From NCBI RefSeq assembly GCF_004959855.1, contig NZ_SPNT01000001.1:1302001-1366000 (forward strand): 64,000 nt of DNA, given 5' to 3'. Shown here piece after piece: positions 9,224 through 16,808 of this stretch. The stretch is from Nitratireductor sp. XY-223 (GTDB taxonomy: Bacteria; Pseudomonadota; Alphaproteobacteria; Rhizobiales; Rhizobiaceae). The notes beneath the pieces were generated by a model. The model worked only from the letters and a program-made list of their open reading frames with translations. It made no database searches and was not told where the DNA came from. Position 1 is the stretch's first letter, and every line of letters begins with the position of its first letter. The position numbers and the translations under genes were made by a program.

Positions 9224-10384
9224 TCACAGCCAGAACAGCATCAGCTCCTGCAGGGCGTCGAAGGCGCGCTTGTGCAACGGGCCCTTGGGAACGGATTCGG
9301 CGGCGAAGAGCGGTGTCTGCTGGCTGAGCGTGTCGCCGATCCACACATTGAGCGTGCCGACCGGTCGGCCCTCGTCGACCGGCGCCGTCAGCGGCCAGTC
9401 ATAGACAATGCGTGCCTTCAGCCGGTCGGCATTGGTCACCGGTACGAATATATTCACCGGTCCGCCAGCCATCAGCGCGACCTTCGATCGCTCGCCGCCG
9501 TAAACGGATGCATTTCCGATGATCTCGCCGTCGGCGAACAGCTCCCTCTTCTCGAAGGAGCGCAGGCCCCATTCCAGCATCTTGCGGGCTTCCTCGGCGC
9601 GCTCCTTGATGCTGCTCATGCCGCTCATCGCCAGGAACAGGCGCCGGCCGTCGCGCTGGATCGAACTGACGATGCCGTAGCCCGATTCCTCGGTGAAGCC
9701 TGTTTTCAATCCGTCGACCCCGATATTGGAGCGCAGCAGAGGGTTGCGGTTGCGCTGGAAGATCTTGTTCCAGGTGAAATCGAGCTCGGAGTATATCGTG
9801 TAGTACTCGGGATAGCTCTGCTGGATGTGGCGGGCAAGAAGCACCAGCTCGCGGACGGTGACCCGCGCGTCCGGGTGGGGAAGCCCGGTGGAATTGCCGA
9901 ATACCGATTTTTCGAGCCCGAGCGCACGGGCCCGTTCCGTCATCATTTCGGCGAAATTGTCCTCTGAGCCGGCCATGCCCTCGGCGATGACGATACACGC
10001 ATCGTTACCCGACTGGACGATGACGCCGCGGATGAGGTCGGCCAGCCGGATCGACGAATTGATCTCGGCGAACATGGTGGACGTGCCCGAAACCGCGCCG
10101 CCGGTGCGCCAGGCGTTTTCCGAGACCTGGAATTCATCCTCGAGCGTCAGCTGTCCCATCTTGAGAGCGTTGAAGACCATTTCCATGGTCATCAGCTTGG
10201 CGAGCGACGCAGGCGGGATGAGATCGTCCTCGTTCTTGGCGAATAGAACGGTTCCGGTCTCGGCTTCGATGAGATAGGCCTGCTTGGCTTTGGTTTCGAA
10301 TATCTGCGCGGCGGCACCGCCTGGAAGGACAATCACTGCCAGCAGCGTGGCCGTGAACAAGAAAGACCCGAACAGCCTGAACAT
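9224..10384 (-). CDS. dacF: D-alanyl-D-alanine carboxypeptidase (DacF/PBP5-like)
   Basis: 386-residue penicillin-binding protein of the S11 family, removing the terminal D-Ala of peptidoglycan stem peptides in the periplasm. All three active-site motifs are present: SLAK at 60-63, SGN at 125-127 and KTG at 227-229. A signal peptide covers about residues 1-26 (cleavage near AAA-Q). The C-terminal PBP5-type domain ends in an amphipathic-looking tail. I start at ATG 10384; a GTG 36 bases upstream lacks a ribosome site. The symbol follows the rhizobial cluster and is not certain. Confidence 0.9.
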   Translation of the reverse strand: MFRLFGSFLFTATLLAVIVLPGGAAAQIFETKAKQAYLIEAETGTVLFAKNEDDLIPPASLAKLMTMEMVFNALKMGQLTLEDEFQVSENAWRTGGAVSGTSTMFAEINSSIRLADLIRGVIVQSGNDACIVIAEGMAGSEDNFAEMMTERARALGLEKSVFGNSTGLPHPDARVTVRELVLLARHIQQSYPEYYTIYSELDFTWNKIFQRNRNPLLRSNIGVDGLKTGFTEESGYGIVSSIQRDGRRLFLAMSGMSSIKERAEEARKMLEWGLRSFEKRELFADGEIIGNASVYGGERSKVALMAGGPVNIFVPVTNADRLKARIVYDWPLTAPVDEGRPVGTLNVWIGDTLSQQTPLFAAESVPKGPLHKRAFDALQELMLFWL

Positions 10385-10479
10385 AAATCCCGAATCCCTG
10401 GTTACGCAGTACCCCTGCACGGAAGGTTAGCAACCGTGCAGCCGCCGATCAACGACGATCCTCGGGAAGGGTTAAATGA

Positions 10480-11619
10480 TCAGTGGTTTCTGCGTTTCCA
10501 GGAGGCGGCGACCATATCGCCGGTCAGGCGGCTGTTGCCGGTAAACAGGACGCGGAACGGGGTTTTTGACTGCTGCTCGACACGCCTTTGAGCATAAGAT
10601 GCCAGCGCCGGAGACACCCTCGGTTCAGTCCCGGCGAGCGCCGGAAGCTGAGACGGGCGTTCGCGCGGGATTGGCCCGATTTCGGGAAGCGCGATATCGC
10701 CCACGGCCGGCAGCCGGCCGCCCTTGACAGCGGGCTCGGCGCTCGGCGGCGCCAGGGCCACGTGGGCCGGTGCTGCCGGGATTACGGCAGACGCAAGCTT
10801 GACCTCGCCGGCGGCGAAGGCCGTATCAGCCGGTTTTCTGCGCTTGTTGAGCGCCAGCATGATGCCGGGCCGGCTGGTGTCCGTGCCCGGGATCGGCGTT
10901 CTGCGGCCATCCTTGGTGAAGGAGGCCGAGAGGTAGCGCATGTCGCGGCCGTCCATGCGTGCCTTGCCGATATACTGCACGCGCACCTTGGCGATGCCCT
11001 CGCGCTTCATGTCGAGAATATCGGCGGTCTTGCTCGACACGTCGATGATGCGGCCCTTCTCGAACGGTCCGCGGTCGTTGACGCGGACGATGACGGAGTG
11101 GCCGTTCTTCAGATTGGTGACGCGCGCATAGCTCGGCAGCGGGAATGTCGGGTGCGCCGCGGACAGGTGATACTGGTCGTAGACCTCGCCGTTGGCGGTC
11201 AGGCGGCCGTGGAAATTCGGCCCGTACCAGGAGGCGTGTCCGCGCTTGTCGTAGTCCTTCTCCTCTTTCGGATGGAACCAGCGCCCCTTGACCTTGTACG
11301 GCTTGCCGACCTTGTAGGTGCCGCCGCCCTTGCGCACCTTCTTCGAGGTGGTCACGCGCTTGCTGGCCGAGACGCCGTAGTCCTTCGAGGTGAACTTCAC
11401 CTTGTCGTTGATTTCCGCGCGGTTGTCCGGATTGCCGCCGCAGGCGCTGAGCGCGAGGCCGGCCGAAATGAGGATACCGAAGCGGATGAAATGCAGAATG
11501 TCGCCGGATTTCGCGCAGTCGCGCTCCGGGCCGGATCTGGGTTTGGCAAAACCGTATCGCATCAATTTTTTCGTTCCGATTTCGCTGAACGCAGAACTGC
11601 TGATGTTTACATACACCAT
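10480..11619 (-). CDS. rlpA: RlpA-like septal ring lytic transglycosylase lipoprotein
   Basis: 379-residue lipoprotein. A hydrophobic segment ending LALSAC places the lipidated Cys at residue 60 from this start; starting at ATG 11562 would give a more normal leader with Cys 41, so either start is possible. The double-psi beta-barrel RlpA domain spans about 125-220 (GHASWYGPNFHGRLTANGE, VRVNDRGPF, with the catalytic-type Asp). It cuts peptidoglycan strands lacking stem peptides. No SPOR domain is visible in the Pro/Ala-rich C-terminus. It heads the minus-strand housekeeping run. Confidence 0.88.
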   Translation of the reverse strand: MVYVNISSSAFSEIGTKKLMRYGFAKPRSGPERDCAKSGDILHFIRFGILISAGLALSACGGNPDNRAEINDKVKFTSKDYGVSASKRVTTSKKVRKGGGTYKVGKPYKVKGRWFHPKEEKDYDKRGHASWYGPNFHGRLTANGEVYDQYHLSAAHPTFPLPSYARVTNLKNGHSVIVRVNDRGPFEKGRIIDVSSKTADILDMKREGIAKVRVQYIGKARMDGRDMRYLSASFTKDGRRTPIPGTDTSRPGIMLALNKRRKPADTAFAAGEVKLASAVIPAAPAHVALAPPSAEPAVKGGRLPAVGDIALPEIGPIPRERPSQLPALAGTEPRVSPALASYAQRRVEQQSKTPFRVLFTGNSRLTGDMVAASWKRRNH

Positions 11620-11848
11620 TTAGGCTTAAATCCCAATGCCTTAATGGCGGAAATTGCATAATGCCTCAAAAGGCGGTCCGAAGAAATCCTTTGAGCGCGA
11701 CATCACGGCCATTTCGTCGCATTTGAGTCGAATACGTCGGATCGTGGTTAATGGCTGGTGAAAGCTTCGCCGACAAACGGCCCGCCCGGCAAATTTTGGC
11801 GCACGCCATCTTGAAAATCCAATCCACTTGTCGCATGAAGGCGCGTCC

Positions 11849-11938
11849 GGAGGAGTGGCCGAGTGGTTGAAGGCACCGGTCTTGAAAACCGGCAGGCGGG
11901 AGACCGTCTCGTGGGTTCGAATCCCACCTCCTCCGCCA
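11849..11938 (+). tRNA. tRNA-Ser (UGA anticodon)
   Basis: 90-nt class II tRNA. The acceptor stem GGAGGAG pairs with CTCCTCC, the discriminator is G, and CCA is encoded at 11936-11938. The anticodon stem CCGGT/ACCGG encloses the loop CTTGAAA with TGA at 11883-11885. There is a long variable arm, and the T arm GTGGG-TTCGAAT-CCCAC is canonical. It reads UCA and related Ser codons. Confidence 0.97.
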
Positions 11939-11964
11939 AACTCCATTTTTCAGTTTTGGGGGAT

Positions 11965-12052
11965 TGGCAGAGAGCGGCGGTCCCGACCCGCAAGCTTTTA
12001 CAAGCCCCGACAGATTAGCAGTCTGCGCCAGCACCTTGCTGGTTCACTCTCT
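11965..12052 (-). pseudogene. Degenerate class II tRNA-like element (tRNA-Ser GCU-like)
   Basis: On the minus strand an 88-nt segment folds like a tRNA-Ser. The acceptor AGAGAGT pairs with GCTCTCT (one G-T pair), followed by G and an encoded CCA. The anticodon arm GCAGA-CTGCTAA-TCTGT presents GCT, and a variable-arm hairpin GCTT-GTAA-AAGC is present. The T loop is GTCGGGA instead of TTCGAAT, and the D arm is an unusual five-pair stem with a short loop. These defects suggest a tRNA relic or a foreign-type degenerate tRNA rather than a working Ser tRNA. Confidence 0.45.
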
Positions 12053-12056
12053 TTAG

Positions 12057-12130
12057 AGGAGCAGGCTGGTGTCGAACCGGCACCGCTCAAGTATCGAAGT
12101 TCGGTGGGCCCTCCGTTGCCCGGCTGCTCC
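12057..12130 (-). pseudogene. Degenerate tRNA-like element, tandem with the previous one
   Basis: A 74-nt minus-strand segment four bases upstream of the Ser-like element. The acceptor GGAGCAG pairs perfectly with CTGCTCC, with U as discriminator and no encoded CCA; two further pairs extend outside. A D-arm-like GGGC-AACGGAGG-GCCC and a T-arm-like GCCGG-TTCGACA-CCAGC (one mismatch, correct G53-C61 and TTCGA) are present. No acceptable anticodon stem can be formed, so no identity is assigned. It may be a decayed tRNA or part of a larger structured RNA. Confidence 0.4.
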
Positions 12131-12175
12131 TCTTGGTGGAGGATGGAAGTGGTCTTCCTGTTGGCGACCCGGGCA

Positions 12176-12328
12176 ACAAAAAACCCGGCAAGCGCTTGCT
12201 TCCGGGTCGAAAACGTTTCGATGTGACTACGGTTTACCGCACACGCAAAAGCCCTCGACCGCGAAGCGCGGACGCATATGAGCTTGGACTACTGTTGAGC
12301 GCGAAAAACATCGTCTTTTCCTGTTGAT
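12176..12328 (-). ncRNA. Candidate small RNA
   Basis: About 150 nt bounded upstream by a promoter-like pair (TTGACA, 18-bp spacer, TAAAGA) and downstream by an intrinsic terminator with a T tract, all on the minus strand. No plausible protein is encoded between them. I do not recognise a known family. Ends are predicted from promoter and terminator geometry. It lies divergent from the alkB-type gene. Confidence 0.4.
12178..12207 (-). terminator. Intrinsic terminator of the candidate small RNA
   Basis: On the minus strand ACCCGG pairs with CCGGGT around an inner palindromic CAAGCGCTTG, and is followed by six Ts (12183 down to 12178). The T tract exists only in the minus direction, so it does not serve the plus-strand tRNA-Ser. 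Confidence 0.65.
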
Positions 12329-12334
12329 GGAAGG

Positions 12335-12364
12335 TCTTTAGGAAAATCGGTCGTGGATGTCAAC
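12335..12364 (-). promoter_or_regulatory. Sigma70-type promoter for the candidate small RNA
   Basis: Perfect -35 hexamer TTGACA at 12364-12359 and -10 TAAAGA at 12340-12335, separated by 18 bases. Predicted transcription start is near 12328. It points away from the alkB-type gene. Confidence 0.5.
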
Positions 12365-12450
12365 GCACGGTACAAAAGCGCAAGCTTCATGTCTGCGGCC
12401 GCCGAACTGTGCTAGTCTTCTGCCTTCACGGAGGCAAAGGCAGCGCAAGG

Positions 12451-13617
12451 ATGATATTCGTCGCGGCATCGAAGGACGGCGGGAAGGTTTCGTATCACGA
12501 TACGAAACGGCATCTGTGGTGGGCGTCTGTGCTGGCACCCGCCGTTCCGGGCGCCTCGGCCCTGATGCTCGCGTGGAGCGGCGCGCCGCTGTGGTCGCTC
12601 GTGCCTCTGACTTTCTACTATCTTGTCGTGCCGATCCTCGATGTCGCTTTCGGCGAGGATACGAACAATCCGCCGGAGGAGGTGGTCGAAGAGCTTTCCG
12701 ATGACGGCTACTACCGGATGCTTCTCTTCTGTTCCGTGCCGGTGCTGTGGGCGAGCTTCCTGATCTGCACGGTCGTTGCCGCGACCGCAAGCCTGCCGGT
12801 CTGGGCCTATGTTTCGCTGGCGCTGGGCGCCGGAGCCGCGTCCGGCGGCGGGCTCGCCGTCGGGCATGAACTCGGCCACAAGCTCAACCCGATCGACCGG
12901 TGGGGCGGCAAGCTCGTCTGCGCGCTGACCGGCTACAGCCACTTTTCCATCGAGCACAATCGCGGCCACCACACGCATGTGGCGACACCGGAAGACAGCG
13001 CCTCGGCGCGGCTCGGCGAGAGCGTCTACCATTTTGCCCTGCGCGAGATCCCGGGCGGGGCGCGGCGCGGCTGGATGCTGGAGCGCGACCGACTGGAGGC
13101 GAAGGGCTTCGGATTCTGGATCGTCCGCAACGACATCCTGCAGGGCTATGCCATTGCTCTTCTCGTGGCCATCGCACTGCTGCTGGCGCTGGGCTGGATC
13201 GTGCTGCCTTTCCTTGTCATCCATCATTTTGCCGGATGGCTGCAGCTCACCTTCGCCAACTATGTCGAGCACTACGGCCTCAAGCGGCAGAAACGGAAAG
13301 ACGGGCGCTACGAGCCATGCGCGCCGCGTCACTCCTGGAACACCAACCACATCGTTTCGAACCTGATGCTCTTCCACCTGCAGCGTCACTCCGACCATCA
13401 CGCCAATCCTCTGCGGCCCTACCAGGCCTTGCGTGATTTCGAGGAACTGCCGCGCCTGCCGAGCGGCTATCCAGGCTGCTTCGTTATGGCAGTGGTGCCG
13501 CCCTGGTGGCGGCGGGTCATGGACCCGAAGGTGATGCGCTGGGCCGGTGGCGACGTGACGAAGGCTAATGTCATGCCGGGCCTCGAGCATGCCTACCGGC
13601 AGGCGGCAGCTGTCTGA
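12451..13617 (+). CDS. AlkB-type alkane 1-monooxygenase / membrane di-iron hydroxylase
   Basis: 388-residue integral-membrane di-iron enzyme. All histidine boxes are present: HELGH at 139-143, EHNRGHHTH at 168-176 and LQRHSDHH at 310-317. The AlkB signature NYVEHYGLKR at 270-279 separates it from fatty acid desaturases. Several hydrophobic segments precede and separate the boxes. Family members hydroxylate alkane termini with electrons from rubredoxin; no rubredoxin or rubredoxin reductase is nearby. Start ATG 12451 is preferred; a GTG 42 bases upstream is in frame. Confidence 0.85.
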   Translation: MIFVAASKDGGKVSYHDTKRHLWWASVLAPAVPGASALMLAWSGAPLWSLVPLTFYYLVVPILDVAFGEDTNNPPEEVVEELSDDGYYRMLLFCSVPVLWASFLICTVVAATASLPVWAYVSLALGAGAASGGGLAVGHELGHKLNPIDRWGGKLVCALTGYSHFSIEHNRGHHTHVATPEDSASARLGESVYHFALREIPGGARRGWMLERDRLEAKGFGFWIVRNDILQGYAIALLVAIALLLALGWIVLPFLVIHHFAGWLQLTFANYVEHYGLKRQKRKDGRYEPCAPRHSWNTNHIVSNLMLFHLQRHSDHHANPLRPYQALRDFEELPRLPSGYPGCFVMAVVPPWWRRVMDPKVMRWAGGDVTKANVMPGLEHAYRQAAAV

Positions 13618-13635
13618 CGGACACCCTGCCCCGTC

Positions 13636-14538
13636 TCAGTCGGGTTTTCCGCGCAGATATCTGAGCGAGGGATGGTTCGACCAGATGAGAAGATCCCGGG
13701 CGTTTTTCTGGATTTCGATGCCCAGCAGGACACTGCGATACGCGTTCCAGCAATAGAGGATCGCCAGGAGTGTCCCAACCGCTATGGCCGCCGTGCCGAG
13801 GCTCTGCCATACGTTCATATCCAGGAAATAGTCGACCACTGGCCGGCGGCCGGACGGGCAATTCAGGATCTTTGTGCATATGAATGACGAAGTTTCGTCG
13901 TCATTTTTCCTATTGATCGCTTCGTACAGCTTTCCCACCGTCACCCCTACTCCGATAAGGGGCACGAAACACATCGCCGGGTGTATGACGTATTTGTTTG
14001 TCAGCCGCGATGCGAAGCTTAAAAACGGAGACGCGTTGTCCGTGATCGTTTTGACCGAGTGGAAACCGCCATCCATGAGAGCGGTGACGTATCGGTGCTT
14101 GGTATAACCGTGACTTGGCTTGCAGCCGGACTTGATCCGCAACAGGAGCGGTTTGTCCCTGTTGCCCTGCAGGATGGACAGGGCCGCGATCAGGTTGTGC
14201 GTTTCGGACGAGCGGAGCCGTGATGCCGAATAGGGGACGGAAAAGAGGACAAAGAACACCAGCACGGAGTAAAGATAGATGTCGAGCGGCAGCGGAGCGC
14301 CGAAGAGCGTAAGGTTCTGAGGTTGTTCCGCCGTTGTTTCGGGGATCTGGACCATCCCGGTAACGAAAATCAGAGCAAGGCAGAAGACCAGCAGGCGGGA
14401 AAACAGCCTCTGGTGCTCGCGATGCGCCGGCAGCAAACGCTTGATGTATTCATCCGCGTCTATCTTCTCGGAAACGACGGCATCGACCGCCAAGGCCCGG
14501 TCTTCGCCTTCGTCGTCCGCCTGTCCGTGATCGGACAT
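13636..14538 (-). CDS. Hypothetical four-helix membrane protein
   Basis: 300-residue protein I do not recognise. The N-terminal 40 residues are acidic and cytoplasmic-looking. Hydrophobic segments occur near 46-64, 86-104, 180-200 and 248-268, the first two and last two forming hairpins. The central hydrophilic part (about 110-175) has no known motif. Two Cys residues (CTKILNC) lie in the loop before the last helix. It is convergent with the alkB-type gene, 18 bases apart, and may not be related to it. Confidence 0.6.
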   Translation of the reverse strand: MSDHGQADDEGEDRALAVDAVVSEKIDADEYIKRLLPAHREHQRLFSRLLVFCLALIFVTGMVQIPETTAEQPQNLTLFGAPLPLDIYLYSVLVFFVLFSVPYSASRLRSSETHNLIAALSILQGNRDKPLLLRIKSGCKPSHGYTKHRYVTALMDGGFHSVKTITDNASPFLSFASRLTNKYVIHPAMCFVPLIGVGVTVGKLYEAINRKNDDETSSFICTKILNCPSGRRPVVDYFLDMNVWQSLGTAAIAVGTLLAILYCWNAYRSVLLGIEIQKNARDLLIWSNHPSLRYLRGKPD

Positions 14539-14680
14539 GAACCCCTCCCGTCCAGCCGGTCGCGGCGCGCCGGCCCATGGCCTGCAAAGATAAACCGTTG
14601 TTTGTTATTTCTAATTGTGGTTTCGCCGCCGTACAACCCCTGGATCGGAATGGAGGGCGAGCGATAGTGTGGCGGCGCTG

Positions 14681-15667
14681 TCAGACGGCTGCCAGCCGCC
14701 CTGCCCTGCGCGCGAGTTTTTCCGCCAGCTTGATGCCGACGCCGGGGCGGCTCCAGGGGCACTCGGCGATGCAGATGGCGCAGCCGTGGGTTTGGTTGAA
14801 GAACGGCAGGCATTTGTCAAAATCGACATACCATTTGGTTTCGCCACGCACGGTCTGCTTTTCCGGGAAGATCGCCTCCGGTGGGCAGGCGTCTTCGCAG
14901 ACGCGGCAGCTCAGACAGAAATCATCGAGCCCGAACGGCCGGGGCGGCGTCGGCGCGAACGGCGCGTCCGTCAGCACGGCTGACAGGCGGAAACTGGCGC
15001 CCATCTCAGGCGTGATCAGCGAACCGTGCTTGCCGAGTTCGCCGAAGCCGCTGGCGATGGCCGGCGGGATGAGCGTGATCTTGCCGGCCATCGGCCCGGT
15101 CACCGGGTCCGCATCCCAGCCGGAGCGCCGTAACCATCCGGCGATCGCCTTGGCGGCGAAGGCCGCGCGGCTGTACTGGCGCATCACCTCGCCGCCGGCA
15201 CGGGGTTTCGGCGCTTCGGAAATCGCCTCGTAATCATGCTGTACGCCGATGACGATGACATTCGAGAACGGCGTTTCCTGGCCCTCAAACAGCCAGTCGC
15301 GGTCGAGCGGTGTCGCGCCGACCTGCTCGCAATGGCCTGCGGAGACATATTGCTGGAGCGCCTCAGTCCAGGCTTCCGGCGTTCGCTCGACCTGCCGCTC
15401 CGACAGATCCGGCAGCGGCGCGTCGAGGATCTTCTGCCGTGCCGCGCGCTGCTCGACGATGGCAGGTTCGTTCGGGTTTACGGTGTAAAACCACCTCTGC
15501 AGCCGCCCGTGCGGAATGGCGTCGGGATCGGGCGACCAATAGACAATTTCGGGGCGCCGGAACTTTTCTTCGCCAAGTCCGTTGACCGCATTGCCTGAAA
15601 TCTCAGGCGCGCATTCCATCTGCGCTGGATCCGGAGTGAACGGGCGATGCGGGTTGGCTCTCGGCAT
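14681..15667 (-). CDS. 4Fe-4S dicluster protein related to QueG / reductive dehalogenase
   Basis: 328-residue iron-sulfur protein. Two ferredoxin-like sets are visible: C251, C254, C257 and C261 (CLSCRVCEDACPP), then C286, C296, C299 and C303 (CAICIAECPW). Upstream, FGELGKHGSLITPEMG followed by RLSAVLTD is shared by epoxyqueuosine reductase QueG and RdhA-type dehalogenases, both cobalamin enzymes. No Tat signal or membrane segment is seen, so it is cytoplasmic and not a respiratory RdhA. The long N-terminus differs from QueG; substrate is unknown. Confidence 0.7.
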   Translation of the reverse strand: MPRANPHRPFTPDPAQMECAPEISGNAVNGLGEEKFRRPEIVYWSPDPDAIPHGRLQRWFYTVNPNEPAIVEQRAARQKILDAPLPDLSERQVERTPEAWTEALQQYVSAGHCEQVGATPLDRDWLFEGQETPFSNVIVIGVQHDYEAISEAPKPRAGGEVMRQYSRAAFAAKAIAGWLRRSGWDADPVTGPMAGKITLIPPAIASGFGELGKHGSLITPEMGASFRLSAVLTDAPFAPTPPRPFGLDDFCLSCRVCEDACPPEAIFPEKQTVRGETKWYVDFDKCLPFFNQTHGCAICIAECPWSRPGVGIKLAEKLARRAGRLAAV

Positions 15668-15803
15668 GGAGGCAGTCTACGGCAATTCGCGGCAACATAA
15701 AGCCTCCTGTCCCGCAGCGCAGCATCCGGGTGGAATTTCGAACTTCTGGTCCACCGCCAAAGTGTGTATTGCTTTATGGGCACAGCTTTGCAGGTGGACC
15801 AAA

Positions 15804-16211
15804 TTGCAGGAAAGCGAAGACAGCCCCAAGGGCGAGCTCACGATCCGGACCATGGCGATGCCGGCCGATACCAATGCGGCCGGTGACATATTCGGCGGCT
15901 GGGTCGTATCCCAGATGGATTTCGCGGCCGGAATCGCGGCGGGCCAGCGGGCGCGCGGGCGGGTCGTGACGATCGCCATCGAGGCGATGAAATTCATCCG
16001 GCCGGTCAAGGTCGGCGACGTGGTGTGTGTCTATACCGATCTCGAGCATGTCGGCCGCACATCGATGAAGATCCATGTCGAGGCCTGGGTACTGCGCGAC
16101 AGATACGGTGCGCACGAGAAGGTGACGGACGCGCATTTTACTTTCGTTGCCGTGGACAGGAACGGCCGTCCCGTGCAGGTCCCGTCCGATACCCTTTCCC
16201 CAGGTGCTTGA
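15804..16211 (+). CDS. YciA-type acyl-CoA thioesterase
   Basis: 135-residue hotdog-fold acyl-CoA hydrolase. The family motif around the active site is clear: MPADTNAAGDIFGGWVVSQMD with the conserved N and D, followed by TIAIEAMKFIRPVKVGD. It hydrolyses acyl-CoAs in the cytoplasm as a hexamer. I start at TTG 15804, preceded by AGGTGG at a six-base spacing; this gives the normal family length, whereas the in-frame ATG at 15582 adds 74 unrelated residues antisense to the iron-sulfur gene. Confidence 0.88.
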   Translation: MQESEDSPKGELTIRTMAMPADTNAAGDIFGGWVVSQMDFAAGIAAGQRARGRVVTIAIEAMKFIRPVKVGDVVCVYTDLEHVGRTSMKIHVEAWVLRDRYGAHEKVTDAHFTFVAVDRNGRPVQVPSDTLSPGA

Positions 16212-16290
16212 AGAATGGGCAGTACATGCGGCAGACTTCCCCAATCGGTGTGAGGCGTGGTGGCCTTTGCCATCGTCGCAGCCGGTGCCG

Positions 16291-16590
16291 CTATTTTGCA
16301 CCTGCACCCGGATTCTTGAATATCAGAAAAGAATCGAATGCCTTTTGCGGCTCCTCCCGAGAGGAGCTCTTCAATTTCTTCTGACCCGGGACTTCGTTCC
16401 GGCCATTTGTGTTTTCGGCATTCTGCATGTCGGACGTAGCCATCTGGATTTTGAACTGCGTGCCTTCGGCTTGTGCCTGCCCGGGAAATCCAGCCATTCC
16501 TATCGTGGATGCTACGATTGCAGAGCAGACAATACCGGTGGCGGCGAGGTGCGCGCGGATCACGGCTGTGAACGGGTATGCGTGTAACAT
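16291..16590 (-). CDS. Small hypothetical exported protein
   Basis: 99 residues, unrecognised. The first 40 residues look like a signal peptide (hydrophobic stretch from about 14 to 33, cleavage near AQA-E). The mature part is about 57 residues, hydrophilic, Asn/Gln/Lys-rich and without Cys. Start ATG 16590 follows GAGAGGA with a suitable spacing; an upstream ATG at 16620 is in frame but has no ribosome site. The gene is isolated; coding status rests on the signal peptide and ribosome site. Confidence 0.45.
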   Translation of the reverse strand: MLHAYPFTAVIRAHLAATGIVCSAIVASTIGMAGFPGQAQAEGTQFKIQMATSDMQNAENTNGRNEVPGQKKLKSSSREEPQKAFDSFLIFKNPGAGAK

Positions 16591-16763
16591 CGGTCTTTCC
16601 TCTCGTATGAGCGTATCCACACCCTATCGCGGACAGACTGAACACCCGTTGAAGATTCGGTTCATGTCGCATTCATTCAAGCAAGGCGCTCCTTCGCGAT
16701 TTTTCAACGTCTTTGAAATGACGTCAGTGCCGGAGGACGCTCTGTTCCGAGATATGCAAAAAG

Positions 16764-16788
16764 AAAAGGCGCCGGAACGGCGCCTTTT
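16764..16788. terminator. Bidirectional-looking intrinsic terminator
   Basis: AAAAGGCGCC-GGAAC-GGCGCCTTTT: a perfect 10-bp stem with A/T ends. It lies 20 bases after the stop of the minus-strand BMP gene, so it should end the ABC importer operon. Confidence 0.85.
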
Positions 16789-16808
16789 CAATTTATGCAA
16801 GAAACCGA

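Noticed and set aside
12131-12207. Third tRNA-like element upstream of the two degenerate ones (a CTCCACCA end is present on the minus strand)
   Set aside because: No matching 5' acceptor strand and no proper T arm could be found; the segment contains the sRNA terminator instead.
11939-12207. Two-piece tmRNA (ssrA) as explanation of the structured interval
   Set aside because: No tag-coding segment ending in ALAA/AVAA and no tmRNA-type acceptor arm are present.
11828-12226. Plus-strand frame reading through tRNA-Ser and the tRNA-like elements
   Set aside because: It starts with the peptide pattern typical of translated tRNA genes, so it is an RNA-gene artefact, not a protein.
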